Shown piece after piece: positions 29,738-43,186 of a DNA stretch of 64,000 bases; position 1 is the stretch's first letter; the number at the start of each line of letters is the position of its first letter. A program made the position numbers and the translations under genes. This DNA is from Robbsia betulipollinis (GTDB lineage: Bacteria > Pseudomonadota > Gammaproteobacteria > Burkholderiales > Burkholderiaceae), in contig NZ_JAPMXC010000001.1 of the NCBI RefSeq assembly GCF_026624755.1, positions 2,616,367 to 2,680,366 on the forward strand, written 5' to 3'. The notes beneath the pieces are model-generated. The model searched no databases. It was not told the DNA's origin and was given only the letters and a program-made list of their open reading frames with translations.

Positions 29738-30482
29738 CGGTGTGCGGGATGCCCGCTCGGGTGGCCGGCGAGGGGGCGAAGGCGGGCAACGTCGGCAGTA
29801 CCGAACCGGTGGCGTCCGCGCGATTCGCCGCAATCCCGGCGGCCGCCTGCTGCGTACTGGCCATGCCGGCGTCGACCGATCCCGGCGCGGCGGCGATGCC
29901 CGCCGCGGGCGCGGAGGGATGACGCGATGCCGGGGCAGGTACCGCCGAAGTGCGTGGCGATGCGGGCGCGCGCGCCATCCGGTTGGCCGGCGGCCGGTGT
30001 TGGGCGATCGCGCGCCGCGCCGCGTCTATCTGTATCTGACGGTGTTTCTGCAAGGCGGGCGTGGGCACCAACGTGGCTTCGGGGCGCCCCTGCGCGGCCG
30101 CTGCGGCGGCTGGCGCCGGCGTCGGCGCGTGTGACGTCGCGGCGGTCGCCGCTTCCGACGCCGTGTCATCGGGATGCGGCGTCACGGCCGATGTATCGGG
30201 TTGCGGATCGGGGTACGTCGGCGCGCCGGCCGACGAGGCGGCGCTGGCGACGCCGGCGGCCGTGGCGGAGGCCAGCGCGATCGCCGCCGCCGCGGCCGCA
30301 TCCAGCCCGGTCGCGGAGGCCGCTTGTGCCGCGAGCCCCGCCGTGGATGCGTCGTCGGGGAACGCCTCTTTTACCGCGGCGTCCTTTTCCGGCTCCGATT
30401 TATGGCACATCGAGAAGAACAGGACAGCGATGCCGGCCACCACGAGGGCGATCCGTATGAACCACATTCCGATCTTTGGCAT
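29664..30482 (-). CDS. Ala/Pro-rich single-pass membrane protein of unknown function
   Basis: A 272-residue protein with an N-terminal membrane helix (residues 7-25, WFIRIALVVAGIAVLFFSM) followed by CHKSEPEKD and then more than 200 residues of Ala/Pro/Ser/Thr-rich low-complexity sequence. It ends in a short conserved-looking segment (YEAMPPSSSVEDFYGRP). Topology suggests a periplasmic tail or an atypical lipoprotein. No domain is recognised. Its last 74 bases overlap the convergent end of comEC. High Ala content opens other frames, but the clear membrane segment supports this one. Confidence 0.55.
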   Translation of the reverse strand: MPKIGMWFIRIALVVAGIAVLFFSMCHKSEPEKDAAVKEAFPDDASTAGLAAQAASATGLDAAAAAAIALASATAAGVASAASSAGAPTYPDPQPDTSAVTPHPDDTASEAATAATSHAPTPAPAAAAAAQGRPEATLVPTPALQKHRQIQIDAARRAIAQHRPPANRMARAPASPRTSAVPAPASRHPSAPAAGIAAAPGSVDAGMASTQQAAAGIAANRADATGSVLPTLPAFAPSPATRAGIPHTVKTHRTPYEAMPPSSSVEDFYGRP

Positions 30483-33355
<2,873 letters not shown>

Positions 33356-33435
33356 AGCGTGCAAGCCGCACACGCCGGGCCGGCGTGCCCGGCCAGGGCG
33401 CGGGGCCAATCGCCTGATCAGTTTGCCAAAAATAA

Positions 33436-34788
<1,353 letters not shown>

Positions 34789-34844
34789 GGCCCTGCGATG
34801 CCGCCGCCCCGCCGGGTGCGGGCTGCGGCGGCAAATTCGATCCT

Positions 34845-35324
34845 ATGCGGCCTGTTACATTTGTTCTGATTGCCTTGCTCGCGTTCGTCCAGTACCCCCT
34901 GTGGTGGGGAATGGGCGGATGGCTGCGCGTTCATGACCTGCAGCAGCAGTTCTCCGACCAGCTGCGCACGAATACCGAGCTCAAGGCGCGCAACGATCGC
35001 ATCGCCGGAGAAGTGGACGACCTGCAGAACGGCACGGCGGCCATCGAGGAACGGGCGCGCTACGAACTGGGCATGGTCAAGAACGACGAAGTGTTCGTTC
35101 AGTTCGTCTCGCCGCAGGACCAGGCACGGCTGCCGTCGCTGAGTTCCAATCTGCCGTCCACGCGCGGCCAGGTATCGGCGGCACCCCTGCGCGTGGTGCC
35201 CGAACCGCCGGCGCATGGCCGCGCCGAGACCAAGCGGCTGGAAGCCGCGGCGGCCCGGCACAAGGCCGGCGCGGAGAAATCCCGTGCGGCGCGGGGCGCT
35301 ACCGGCCCCAACGCCGACCGATGA
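34845..35324 (+). CDS. ftsB: FtsB-like divisome protein
   Basis: A bitopic inner-membrane protein (159 residues) of the divisome FtsQBL complex. It has a short cytoplasmic N-terminus, one membrane helix (residues 4-25, [19 protein letters not shown]) and a periplasmic coiled coil ([32 protein letters not shown]). The conserved [20 protein letters not shown] segment follows. The location after eno is the usual place for ftsB. It is longer than E. coli FtsB (103) because of a basic, Ala-rich C-terminal tail of ~55 residues. The last 26 bases overlap a convergent lipoprotein gene. Confidence 0.9.
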   Translation: MRPVTFVLIALLAFVQYPLWWGMGGWLRVHDLQQQFSDQLRTNTELKARNDRIAGEVDDLQNGTAAIEERARYELGMVKNDEVFVQFVSPQDQARLPSLSSNLPSTRGQVSAAPLRVVPEPPAHGRAETKRLEAAAARHKAGAEKSRAARGATGPNADR

Positions 35325-35814
35325 ATACCCCGGAGCGCGGTCCTCTCCAACCGCCTCCGTACCCGCTCGGCCCGTACCCGTATCCGTACCCATACCATCC
35401 GGGTCCTCCCCAGCAATAGAACGCGGGTCCACCCCAGCCGTAAAACGCCGGTCCCGTCCAGCCATAGCCGCCGTAACCATCGCCGTAATACAGCGGTGAC
35501 TGTGCGGCAAGCGCGCTCGCGGCGCGCGCCGCGGCGTCGGCGCGAATCGCGTTTTCCGAATCCTGGAGCGCCTGCCGGTCGATCTGGTCGTATCGCCGTG
35601 CCTGTTCGTCCGCGTCGGGCAGGGGCGCGATTGCGGACGATGCCGCCGCGCCCGGCGCATCCGCAGGCAGACGGCTCAGAATCGTGCCGTCCGGGGCGAG
35701 CGGCGGCGCCGCACAGCCGGCCAACCCCGCCAGCACCGTCAGCGCGAAGGCGGCGGTGCGCAGGCGCGACCCGGTTCGAGAGGTGGCACGCATAGCGGCA
35801 AGGACGGGTGTCAT
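35299..35814 (-). CDS. Gly/Tyr-rich lipoprotein of unknown function
   Basis: A 171-residue lipoprotein: basic start, hydrophobic segment and a lipobox (LAGLAGCAA, Cys ~ residue 34). A helical middle part ([31 protein letters not shown]) is followed by a Gly/Tyr/Trp-rich tail with repeated GWGGPAFY and YGYGYG elements. The ATG at 35814 follows CCAGGAAA. The tail resembles in composition, not in detail, the lipoprotein at 1244-1810. It overlaps the ftsB 3' end by 26 bases. No function can be assigned. Confidence 0.7.
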   Translation of the reverse strand: MTPVLAAMRATSRTGSRLRTAAFALTVLAGLAGCAAPPLAPDGTILSRLPADAPGAAASSAIAPLPDADEQARRYDQIDRQALQDSENAIRADAAARAASALAAQSPLYYGDGYGGYGWTGPAFYGWGGPAFYCWGGPGWYGYGYGYGPSGYGGGWRGPRSGVFIGRRWGR

Positions 35815-35843
35815 GGGGGTTTCCTGGCAGCGGCGCTGCGATA

Positions 35844-36815
35844 TCAGTGGCGTTGGTCGGGCGCTGCGGCGACGGTACGCGCGGCATCCCCGACGAAAAG
35901 CTGCGCGGCGTCGACGGGATCGAACACATAGCGCTGGTTGCAGAACTCGCAATGCACCTCGACTTCGCCGGATTCCGCGAGAATGCTTTCGACTTCCTCA
36001 CGCCCCAGCATCGTCAGCATGCCACCCACCTTGTCGCGCGAACAGGTGCAGGCGAAACGCGTCGTTCCGGAGGCCATCGGTTCGCGCGGCTCTTCCCAGA
36101 ACAGGCGGTGCAGCAGCGTCGCCGCGTCGGCGCCCAGCATCTCGGGCGCGTTCAGCGTGCTCCCGAGCGTGCAGACGCGGTCCCAGGTATCGGCATCCAC
36201 TTCCGTCGTGCCTTGCGTGGCATTCGGACCGCCAGTGAGCGGCAGCTTCTGCAGCAGCATGCCGACCGCCCGCTGCGCGTCCGCCGCCAGCCACAGCCGC
36301 GTATCGAGTTGCTCGGACCGATGCATGTAGTGTTCGAGCACTTTCGCGATCGTCGGGATCGGGCCGGTTTCATCGGTGAGCGGCACGACGCCCTGATAGG
36401 GCTGCTGGCCGGGCTTCTTGTCGCGCGGGTCGAGCGTGATCGCGCAGCGTCCCTGACCGTTCGTGTTGACCAGATCGGTGAAGCTGGCGTCAGGCGCGAT
36501 CTCGGCGGCATCGACGGAAAGTTTCGCGGTGGCCCGCATCGTCAGGTCCGCATGGCATTCGACCACCAGCATGCGCAGCGGGCCATCCCCGTAGATCTGG
36601 ATCACCAGCGCGCCGTCGAATTTCAGATTCGCCGAGAGCAGGGCGGCGGCGGCCATCATTTCGCCGAGCATCGCGCGCACCGGCGCCGGGTAGTCGCGGC
36701 GCGACAGCACGTCGTGCCAGGTCTGGTGGAGCGTAACGAATTCGCCGCGTACGGGCGCGGTTTTGAACATGAATCTCTGCAACTGGTCGTTCACGACATT
36801 TTCCTCGGAGGGCAT
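35844..36815 (-). CDS. hslO: redox-regulated chaperone Hsp33
   Basis: A 323-residue chaperone activated by oxidants. The C-terminal zinc switch is intact: CTCSRDK (C-x-C) and CEFCNQR (C-x2-C) at about residues 257-292. The core domain contains DQLQRFMF, APVRGEFVTL and GDGPLRMLVVE, as in the family. Under oxidative stress the four cysteines form disulfides, release zinc and expose the client-binding linker. The start at 36815 is chosen by the open frame; a GTG at MPSEENV-VND is possible. It lies 27 bases after the gamma-carbonic-anhydrase-like gene on the same strand. Confidence 0.95.
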   Translation of the reverse strand: MPSEENVVNDQLQRFMFKTAPVRGEFVTLHQTWHDVLSRRDYPAPVRAMLGEMMAAAALLSANLKFDGALVIQIYGDGPLRMLVVECHADLTMRATAKLSVDAAEIAPDASFTDLVNTNGQGRCAITLDPRDKKPGQQPYQGVVPLTDETGPIPTIAKVLEHYMHRSEQLDTRLWLAADAQRAVGMLLQKLPLTGGPNATQGTTEVDADTWDRVCTLGSTLNAPEMLGADAATLLHRLFWEEPREPMASGTTRFACTCSRDKVGGMLTMLGREEVESILAESGEVEVHCEFCNQRYVFDPVDAAQLFVGDAARTVAAAPDQRH

Positions 36816-36842
36816 ACGCCCATCTAGCGATGGCGCGGCGTT

Positions 36843-37367
36843 TTATCCCACGCGCACCAGGTTTTCCTTGTAGTAACGGCAGCGCTCGACGTAATGCTGC
36901 GCATTGCGTCGCAATGCCGCGATGTCCTGCGCGGTCAGCTCGCGCGCGACTCGGGCGGGCGCTCCCAGCACCAGCACGCCCGGGCCGAAGCGCTTGCCTT
37001 CGGTGACGACGGCACCTGCGCCCACCAGCGTGTTTTCGTCGATGACCGCGCCGTTGAGCAGAATCGCCTGGATGCCGATCATCGCGTTGCGCCCGATCGT
37101 GCAGCCGTGCAGCATCGCCTGATGCCCGATCGTCACGCCCGGCGCGATATGCATCGGATAGCCCGCGTCGGTATGCAGGATCGCGCCGTCCTGGACATTG
37201 CTGCCCGCGCCCACCACGATGACCTCGTTATCGCCCCGCAGCACCGCGCCCGGCCAGACGCTGGCACCGGCTTCGAGAACCACCTGGCCGATCAGCGTGG
37301 CATCGGGCGCGACGAATGCCGTTTCGTCGATGGTGGGCACATGCTCGCCGAGGCGGTAAATCGTCAT
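36843..37367 (-). CDS. gamma-carbonic-anhydrase-family left-handed beta-helix protein
   Basis: A 174-residue protein of the YrdA/PaaY family made of hexapeptide repeats (for example VIVVGAGSNVQDGAILHTD, VTIGHQAMLHGCTIG). Three His residues that bind zinc in gamma-carbonic anhydrases are present (HTD, GHQ, LHG). Members are trimers; some have weak carbonic anhydrase activity, many have unknown substrates. It starts at 37367 in a plausible operon with hslO. The name gamma carbonic anhydrase is by family only. Confidence 0.9.
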   Translation of the reverse strand: MTIYRLGEHVPTIDETAFVAPDATLIGQVVLEAGASVWPGAVLRGDNEVIVVGAGSNVQDGAILHTDAGYPMHIAPGVTIGHQAMLHGCTIGRNAMIGIQAILLNGAVIDENTLVGAGAVVTEGKRFGPGVLVLGAPARVARELTAQDIAALRRNAQHYVERCRYYKENLVRVG

Positions 37368-37776
37368 GTCGTTTCCTGTTGCGCCGAAGGCGCGAATACC
37401 GCGGGCCGGGGTGAAGCCGGCACGTGGCGCGCTCCAGCCGATATGGGGGTAAATGGCCTAAAATAAAGAGCTTCCGGCCGGGCCGGTCACTGCGTTCGCC
37501 GTGTTCGCCGTGTTCGTTGTGTTCGCCGTGTTCGCGTATGCTCGATGCGGTGCGACCCGACGCTGCAAGCCGCGCGCGGCGGCGCGAGCGCCTGGCGCCA
37601 CGACCGCCGGAACCCGCGCGACAGTCCCGCTATCGGGCCGTAAATAACCGATTGTAACGTGCGCCGCGCCGCTGTCGGCCGCCGTGCCTCGGCCGCGCCG
37701 CCGCAACCCGTCCATCGCATGAGCGCCTGCGTCCCCATGCGCCGCTGCGCTCCCTTATCGTCCGAACGCCGCTCAC
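37368..37776. other. 409-base intergenic region upstream of the DUF455 gene
   Basis: This region separates the leftward gamma-CA gene from the rightward DUF455 gene. It contains an A/T-rich spot at about 37449-37470 (AAATGGCCTAAAATAAAGAG) and then an array of 9-base units described separately. The rest is GC-rich sequence with only shadow frames. Promoters for both neighbours are expected here but not certain. Confidence 0.45.
37492..37536. repeat. 9-bp tandem repeat (GTGTTCGCC), five units
   Basis: Five consecutive 9-base units: GCGTTCGCC, GTGTTCGCC, GTGTTCGTT, GTGTTCGCC, GTGTTCGCG. They lie in a non-coding region between divergent genes, so they could be a slippage-prone array or an array of protein-binding sites. 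Confidence 0.85.
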
Positions 37777-38652
37777 GTGCTACCGATACCGTCCTCCGCC
37801 TCCCGCTTGCCCGGTCCGTCGCGTTCGCCCGCGCCCGACGGCGCGCTTCCGGAGGCTCGCCTGCTTGCGGCGTGCGCGCTTGGCGAAGCCGATCCGCGGC
37901 GCAAGGCACAGGCCGCACGCAGGCTCTACGACGGCCTGCGCGCCGGCGCCTGCGCAATCGATCCGGCCCGCCCCATCGTGCTGCCCGACCTGCCCGGACG
38001 TCCCGAGCGGCCCGTGCTGGTCGCGCCCCGCGAACTGTCCCGGCGCGGCGTGCAGACGCTGGAAGGCCGGGTGGCGATGCTGCACGCGATCGCCCATATC
38101 GAATTCAACGCGATCAATCTGGCGCTCGACGCGATCGCCCGGTTTCCGGCGCTGCCGCTCGACTATTACCTGGACTGGGGGCGGGTGGCGGCGGAAGAGG
38201 GCTACCACTTCACGCTGCTTGCCGATCACCTGGAGCGGCTCGGCGGCGCCTATGGCGCGCACCCCGCGCACGACGGACTGTGGGACATGGCGGTGCGCAC
38301 CCGTGGCGACGTGCTGGCGCGCATGGCGCTGGTGCCGCGCACGCTCGAGGCCCGCGGGCTGGACGCGGCGCCGCCGATTCGCGCGAAACTCGCGCAGGCG
38401 GGCGATACCGTCGCCGCGGGCATCCTGGACATCATCCTGCGCGACGAGATCGTGCATGTGGCGATCGGCAACCGCTGGTTTCGCTGGCTGTGCCAACGTG
38501 CCGGTCACGACCCGCTGGCGTTTTACGCCGTGCTCGCGCGCGACTATCGCGCACCTCGCCTGAAAGGGCCGTTCAACCTGCCGGCGCGACGCGCGGCCGG
38601 CTTCGGCGAAGACGAACTGGATGCATTGCAGCGCGACGCGGGCGTGCCCTGA
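37777..38652 (+). CDS. DUF455 family ferritin-like protein
   Basis: A 291-residue protein of the DUF455 family (related to ferritin-like/rRNA-processing-associated proteins of unknown role). Carboxylate and histidine ligands of a di-iron ferritin-like fold are visible in HAIAHIEFNAINLALD, AAEEGYHFTLL and ILRDEIVHVAIGNRWF. The start at 37777 (MLPIPSSASRL) is not well supported by a ribosome site; the conserved part begins near residue 27 (ARLLAACALGEADPRRKA). The downstream PHP-phosphatase gene begins 39 bases later on the same strand. Confidence 0.82.
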   Translation: MLPIPSSASRLPGPSRSPAPDGALPEARLLAACALGEADPRRKAQAARRLYDGLRAGACAIDPARPIVLPDLPGRPERPVLVAPRELSRRGVQTLEGRVAMLHAIAHIEFNAINLALDAIARFPALPLDYYLDWGRVAAEEGYHFTLLADHLERLGGAYGAHPAHDGLWDMAVRTRGDVLARMALVPRTLEARGLDAAPPIRAKLAQAGDTVAAGILDIILRDEIVHVAIGNRWFRWLCQRAGHDPLAFYAVLARDYRAPRLKGPFNLPARRAAGFGEDELDALQRDAGVP

Positions 38653-38691
38653 GCGCGCATCGCATGCCGGTCATTACGGTAGAATGAGGAC

Positions 38692-39525
38692 ATGACGCTC
38701 AATGCCGATCTCCACTGCCACTCAACCGTCTCGGACGGCATGCTCGCGCCGGCCGATGTCGCCGCGCTCGCATCCCGGGGCAAGGTCGACCTCTGGTCGC
38801 TGACGGACCACGACGAGCTCGACGGCCAGGCCGCGGCACGCGATGCCGCCGCTGCGCTCGGGATGCGCTACGTTGCCGGCGTCGAAATTTCGGTCACCTG
38901 GGCCGCGCGCACCGTGCACATCGTCGGTCTGCGGATCGATCCGGCGCATCCGACCCTCGTCGGCGGTCTGGAACGGACCCGCTCCGGCCGCCTGGCGCGC
39001 GCGCGCCTGATCGGCGAGCGGCTGGCGGAAGTCGGCGTGCCGGGCGCGTTCGAGGGCGCGATGCGGTACGTGTCGAACCCCGACATGGTGTCGCGCACGC
39101 ACTTCGCGCGGTTCCTCGTGGAAAGCGGGGCGGCGCGCTCCACGGGCGACGTCTTCACCCGCTACCTCGCCGAAGGCCGCCCCGGCTTCGTGCCGCATCG
39201 CTGGGCGACGCTGGGCGACGCGATGGACTGGATCCATGCCGCTGGCGGCACGGCCATCGTCGCGCACCCCGGGCGGTACGGCTTCACGCCGACCGAATTC
39301 GGCGCCCTGTTCGACGAGTTCAAGGAGCGGGGCGGCACGGCGATCGAGGTCGTGACGGGCAGCCATACGCCCGACCAGTACACGCAATACGCGCACGTGG
39401 CGCAGCGCTACGGGTTCCGCGCGTCGCGCGGCTCGGATTTCCATGGTCTGGGCGAGGGCCGGCACGCGCCCGGCACGCTGCCGCCGCTGCCGGCGGGCCT
39501 GGTGCCGGTATGGCAGGACTGGTAA
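38692..39525 (+). CDS. PHP-domain 3',5'-nucleoside bisphosphate phosphatase (YciV/RNase AM type)
   Basis: A 277-residue PHP-domain enzyme. The metal-binding signatures are present: ADLHCHSTVSDG (residues 5-16), LTDHDEL, GVEIS, and the C-terminal SRGSDFHG. Members related to E. coli YciV (RNase AM) and the Chromobacterium enzyme remove the 3' phosphate of nucleoside 3',5'-bisphosphates and trim RNA 5' ends. The gene follows DUF455 by 39 bases and precedes a Sua5/YciO gene by 16, an arrangement also known from E. coli (yciV-yciO). Confidence 0.9.
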   Translation: MTLNADLHCHSTVSDGMLAPADVAALASRGKVDLWSLTDHDELDGQAAARDAAAALGMRYVAGVEISVTWAARTVHIVGLRIDPAHPTLVGGLERTRSGRLARARLIGERLAEVGVPGAFEGAMRYVSNPDMVSRTHFARFLVESGAARSTGDVFTRYLAEGRPGFVPHRWATLGDAMDWIHAAGGTAIVAHPGRYGFTPTEFGALFDEFKERGGTAIEVVTGSHTPDQYTQYAHVAQRYGFRASRGSDFHGLGEGRHAPGTLPPLPAGLVPVWQDW

Positions 39526-39541
39526 GGAATCGCGGACACAG

Positions 39542-40177
39542 ATGGCACAGTTTTTTCGCATTCATCCCGACAACCCGCAGCCGCGTCTGATCAAGCAGGC
39601 CGTGGAGATCATCAACGCCGGCGGCATCGTCGCGTTGCCGACCGATTCCAGCTACGCGCTCGCCTGCCATCTCGACGACCGCGCCGCGGTGGAACGCCTG
39701 CGCCGCATCCGCGGCCTCGACGAGCGGCAATTGCTGTCGCTGCTGGTGCGCGACCTGTCCGAGCTGGCGAATTTCGCAGTCGTCGACAACCGCCAGTACC
39801 GGTTGCTGAAAGCCGTCACGCCCGGCCCGTATGTCTTCGTCCTCGATGCGAGCAAGGAGGTGCCGCGGCGTCTCTCGCATCCTTCGCGCAAGACCATCGG
39901 CCTGCGCGTGCCGGATCATGCGCTGACCCTCGCGCTGCTGGAAGGGCTGGGCCAGGCCTTGATCGCCTCGACCCTCATCCTGCCGCCCGATACCGTGCCG
40001 CTGAACGAAGCGGACGCGATCCGCGTGCGTCTGGAAAAGGTGGTGGACCTGGTCATCGACGGGGGGCCTTGCCCGGCCGAGCCGTCGACGGTCGTCGACC
40101 TCACGGGTCCGGAGCCGGTGCTGGTGCGCCGCGGCCGGGGATCGCTGGTACCGTTCGGGCTGTCGGACGAGGAATAG
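39542..40177 (+). CDS. Sua5/YciO/YrdC-family protein (threonylcarbamoyladenylate synthase-like)
   Basis: A 211-residue protein of the Sua5/YciO/YrdC family, whose TsaC members make threonylcarbamoyl-AMP for tRNA t6A. The N-terminal KQAVEIINAGGIVALPTDSSYALAC and the KPR-like region RGLDERQLLSLLV are present. The residues KRP expected for authentic TsaC are replaced, and the length and neighbour (yciV-like) match the YciO branch, whose in vivo role is less clear. The ATG at 39542 gives MAQFFRIHPDNPQPR, the YciO N-terminus. Confidence 0.88.
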   Translation: MAQFFRIHPDNPQPRLIKQAVEIINAGGIVALPTDSSYALACHLDDRAAVERLRRIRGLDERQLLSLLVRDLSELANFAVVDNRQYRLLKAVTPGPYVFVLDASKEVPRRLSHPSRKTIGLRVPDHALTLALLEGLGQALIASTLILPPDTVPLNEADAIRVRLEKVVDLVIDGGPCPAEPSTVVDLTGPEPVLVRRGRGSLVPFGLSDEE

Positions 40178-40292
40178 CCCGCGCGCATCGCGGGCGTGCG
40201 ATGCATGTGTGGTGCGTTCGCGATGCAGCGGCCGCGCTTCGTCCGCGCATTGACGCCTGGGACGGCCCGGCGTCTTGCTACAATGCCGCACC

Positions 40293-40958
40293 ATGATCGA
40301 ATCGCTTATCCAGACCGTCGCGGTCTACGCCCTCCCGGTGTTGTTCGCCATCACCCTCCACGAGGCCGCCCACGGTTACGTCGCCCAGCGTTTCGGCGAC
40401 AACACGGCGCTGCTGCTGGGCCGCGTGAGCATGAACCCCGCCCGGCATATCGACCCCGTCGGGACGTTGCTGATGCCCCTGGTCCTGTATTTCGCGACCG
40501 GCGGCGCCTTTCTTTTCGGTTATGCGAAACCGGTGCCGGTGGACTTCGGCAAGCTGCGCAATCCGCGCTGGCACGCGCTGCTGGTGTCGCTGGCCGGCCC
40601 CGGGTGCAATTTCGTTCAGGCCCTGCTGTGGGGCGTGGTCTCCGTGCTGCTGCGGCTGGGCAACGTCACCGAGCCTTTTTTCCTGCGCATGGCCGCGGCG
40701 GGCCTGCTGGTGAATCTCGTGATGTGCGTGTTCAACCTGTTCCCGCTGCCGCCGCTGGACGGCGGGCGCATGCTGTTGTGCGTGCTGCCGCCGCGGCAAT
40801 CGCGCGCACTCGCGCGGCTCGAACCGTACGGGTTCTTCATCGTCATGGCGCTGGTGCTGACCGGGCTGCTCGGACGTTTCTGGCTCACGCCCCTGATGGA
40901 CCTGGCCTATAGCGCGATCAGCGTGCTGCTGTTGCCGCTGATCGCGCTGGTCCGCTGA
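40293..40958 (+). CDS. site-2 protease (M50) family membrane protein
   Basis: A 221-residue polytopic membrane metalloprotease homologue. The zinc site HEAAH is in the first helix (TLHEAAHGYVAQRFGD), and the third ligand is in the NLFPLPPLDGGRML motif near residue 155. About six hydrophobic helices are seen. The family covers regulated intramembrane proteases, but the substrate of this short version is unknown. TACAAT at 40279-40284, 8 bases before the ATG, could be a -10 for a leaderless or short-leader transcript. It is the last of four same-strand genes before dapA. Confidence 0.88.
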   Translation: MIESLIQTVAVYALPVLFAITLHEAAHGYVAQRFGDNTALLLGRVSMNPARHIDPVGTLLMPLVLYFATGGAFLFGYAKPVPVDFGKLRNPRWHALLVSLAGPGCNFVQALLWGVVSVLLRLGNVTEPFFLRMAAAGLLVNLVMCVFNLFPLPPLDGGRMLLCVLPPRQSRALARLEPYGFFIVMALVLTGLLGRFWLTPLMDLAYSAISVLLLPLIALVR

Positions 40959-41100
40959 ATCAGGGCGGGTCCGCGTCGCCCCTGCGTACGGCGCCGGCGA
41001 AAGAAACCGTAACCGCGTGGGCGCGGCCTCAGATCTTCCCCCATAGGTCCGCGCACCGGAATCCGTTACAATCGCGAATTACCGAGAACCGACCCCCATC

Positions 41101-41997
41101 GTGTCCATGACAATCGCCTCTCCCATTCGCGGCAGTCTCGTCGCGCTCGTCACGCCGATGCACGAAGACGGCAGCCTGGATCTGGCCGCGCTACGCGCGC
41201 TGCTGGACTGGCACATCGCCGAAGGCACCGACGGCATCGTGATCGTCGGTACCACCGGCGAGTCGCCGACCCTGCCGGTCGAGGAGCACCTGCGGCTGAT
41301 CCAGACCGCGGTCGAGCACGTCGACAAACGGATTCCCGTCATAGCAGGCGCGGGCGGCAATTCGACGGCCGAGGCGGTCGAACTGACCACTCGGGCGAAA
41401 GCACTGGGCGCCGATGCGACGTTGCAGGTGGTGCCGTATTACAACCGGCCGACGCAGGAGGGCATGTACCGCCACTTCGCGACGATCGCCGAGAAGGTCG
41501 ACCTGCCGGTGATTCTCTACAACGTTCCGGGTCGCACCGTGGCGGACATGGGCAACGAGACGATCCTGCGTCTGGCTGCGGTGCCGGGCATCGTCGGGGT
41601 CAAGGACGCCACCGGCAATTTCGATCGCGGCGCGGGCCTGCTGCGCGACGCACCCGCCGGATTCTCGGTGTTCAGCGGCGACGATCTGAGCGCTGTCGCA
41701 CTGATGCTGCTCGGTGGGCACGGCAATATCTCCGTCACCGCGAACGTCGCGCCGCGCGCGATGCACGACCTGTGCGCCGCGGCGATGCGGGGCGACCTGG
41801 CCACCGCGCGCACGCTGCACCTGAAACTGCTGTCGCTGCACCGCGCGCTGTTCGTCGAGGCCAACCCGATCCCGGTGAAGTGGGCGCTGGCGCGTCTGGG
41901 CAGGATCGGGAGCGGCATCCGTCTGCCGCTGACGCCGTTGCACGCCGGGTTCCACGACGTCCTCGACGCGGCATTGCGCGACGCGGGCCTGCACTGA
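41101..41997 (+). CDS. dapA: 4-hydroxy-tetrahydrodipicolinate synthase
   Basis: A 296-298-residue class I aldolase of lysine and diaminopimelate synthesis, condensing aspartate semialdehyde with pyruvate. Motifs: GTTGESPTL (pyruvate pocket), [14 protein letters not shown], the Tyr of [12 protein letters not shown], and the Schiff-base Lys in [10 protein letters not shown] (~ residue 163). The start may be GTG 41101 or ATG 41107; neither has a good ribosome site. bamC begins 37 bases downstream, the same pair as in E. coli (dapA-bamC). Confidence 0.96.
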   Translation: MSMTIASPIRGSLVALVTPMHEDGSLDLAALRALLDWHIAEGTDGIVIVGTTGESPTLPVEEHLRLIQTAVEHVDKRIPVIAGAGGNSTAEAVELTTRAKALGADATLQVVPYYNRPTQEGMYRHFATIAEKVDLPVILYNVPGRTVADMGNETILRLAAVPGIVGVKDATGNFDRGAGLLRDAPAGFSVFSGDDLSAVALMLLGGHGNISVTANVAPRAMHDLCAAAMRGDLATARTLHLKLLSLHRALFVEANPIPVKWALARLGRIGSGIRLPLTPLHAGFHDVLDAALRDAGLH

Positions 41998-42033
41998 ACC
42001 CCCTGACTTTCCGATTTGTTTTCGAAGGACTTC

Positions 42034-43173
42034 ATGAAACGCTTATCACGCCGCATTCCCGTCACGGGAGCAATCGCTGCCACAGTGCTGTCCACGTTGG
42101 CCGGATGTAGCGGGTGGAGCGACATGCTCGCCGGCGACCGGATCAATTATCAGCAGGCCAGCGCCGCGCCCACCCTGCAAGTGCCGCAGGACCTGACCAA
42201 GCCACCGACGGATCCGAAATACGTCGCGCCCCCGGCGACGGTGCTCAATGGCAATGCACCCCAGTTGAGCATCACCCAGGACGGTGCGCGCACCCTCGGC
42301 CTGCCGACGGCGAGCGATCCCCTGGGCATGCATGTCGCCGAAGACCGCGACCAGCATTGGCTGGTGGTCGACGGCCGCTCCCCGGAAGAATTGTGGCCGG
42401 AACTCAAGGCGTTCTGGGCGGCGAACGGGTTCATCATCACGACCGACTCCCCGTCTACCGGCGTCATGCAGACGGATTGGGCAGAGAACCGCGCGAAGAT
42501 TCCCCAGGACTGGTTCCGCAAGACGTTCGGCAAGCTGGTCGACGGCATCTACTCGTCGGGTACGCGCGACCGGTTCCGCACCCGTGTGGAGCATGCAGCC
42601 GATGGTTCCACCGCGATCTTCATCACGCATCAGGGCATGGAGGAGGAGTCGGTCGGCCGGTATCAGGAAACGACACGCTGGGCCGACCGGCCGCGTGACC
42701 CGAACCTCGAACTCGCCTTCATGGGCCGCCTGATGGAAAAGTTCGGTCTGACGAACGCCCAGGCCAAGCAACTGATCGTGCAGGCGCGGCCGGCGGTGGA
42801 GCGTGTCGCGCGGGTGGACGAGAGCAGCGGCGCCCCGGTCATCATCGTCAACGAACCGCTGGAGCGCGCCTGGCTGCGCGTCGGCCTGGCGCTGGACCGC
42901 AGCAATTTCGTCGTCGACGAGCGCGACCGGCCGCAAGGCATGTTCGTCGTGCGCTACGCCGATCCGGTCAAGGACAACGACCACCAGGGTTTCCTCGGCA
43001 AGCTCTTCGGCCGCAAGCCCGGCAGCGCGCCGCGCGGTCAACCGTATCGCGTGAGCGTGCGCACCGCGAGCAATGGCGGCACGCAGGTTGCGGTGGTGGA
43101 CGGCAACGGCCAGGTCGACGATTCGAAGCAGGCACGGCATCTTCTGTCGCTGTTGCAGGCGCAGTTGAGCTGA
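42034..43173 (+). CDS. bamC: BamC-like lipoprotein of the outer-membrane assembly complex
   Basis: A 379-residue lipoprotein (lipobox LAGC, Cys ~26) of the BamC/NlpB family, an accessory of the BamABCDE beta-barrel insertion machine. The N-terminal unstructured part contains the BamD-binding-like stretch (DRINYQQASAAPTLQVPQDLT). Two helix-grip domains follow (LVVDGRSPEELWPELKAFW and IIVNEPLERAWLRVGLAL). The ATG at 42034 is preceded by GAAGGAC. Its position after dapA agrees with the family assignment. A low-complexity loop (KLFGRKPGSAPRG) is inserted in domain 2. Confidence 0.9.
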   Translation: MKRLSRRIPVTGAIAATVLSTLAGCSGWSDMLAGDRINYQQASAAPTLQVPQDLTKPPTDPKYVAPPATVLNGNAPQLSITQDGARTLGLPTASDPLGMHVAEDRDQHWLVVDGRSPEELWPELKAFWAANGFIITTDSPSTGVMQTDWAENRAKIPQDWFRKTFGKLVDGIYSSGTRDRFRTRVEHAADGSTAIFITHQGMEEESVGRYQETTRWADRPRDPNLELAFMGRLMEKFGLTNAQAKQLIVQARPAVERVARVDESSGAPVIIVNEPLERAWLRVGLALDRSNFVVDERDRPQGMFVVRYADPVKDNDHQGFLGKLFGRKPGSAPRGQPYRVSVRTASNGGTQVAVVDGNGQVDDSKQARHLLSLLQAQLS

Positions 43174-43186
43174 TCCGGCCCCGGTG

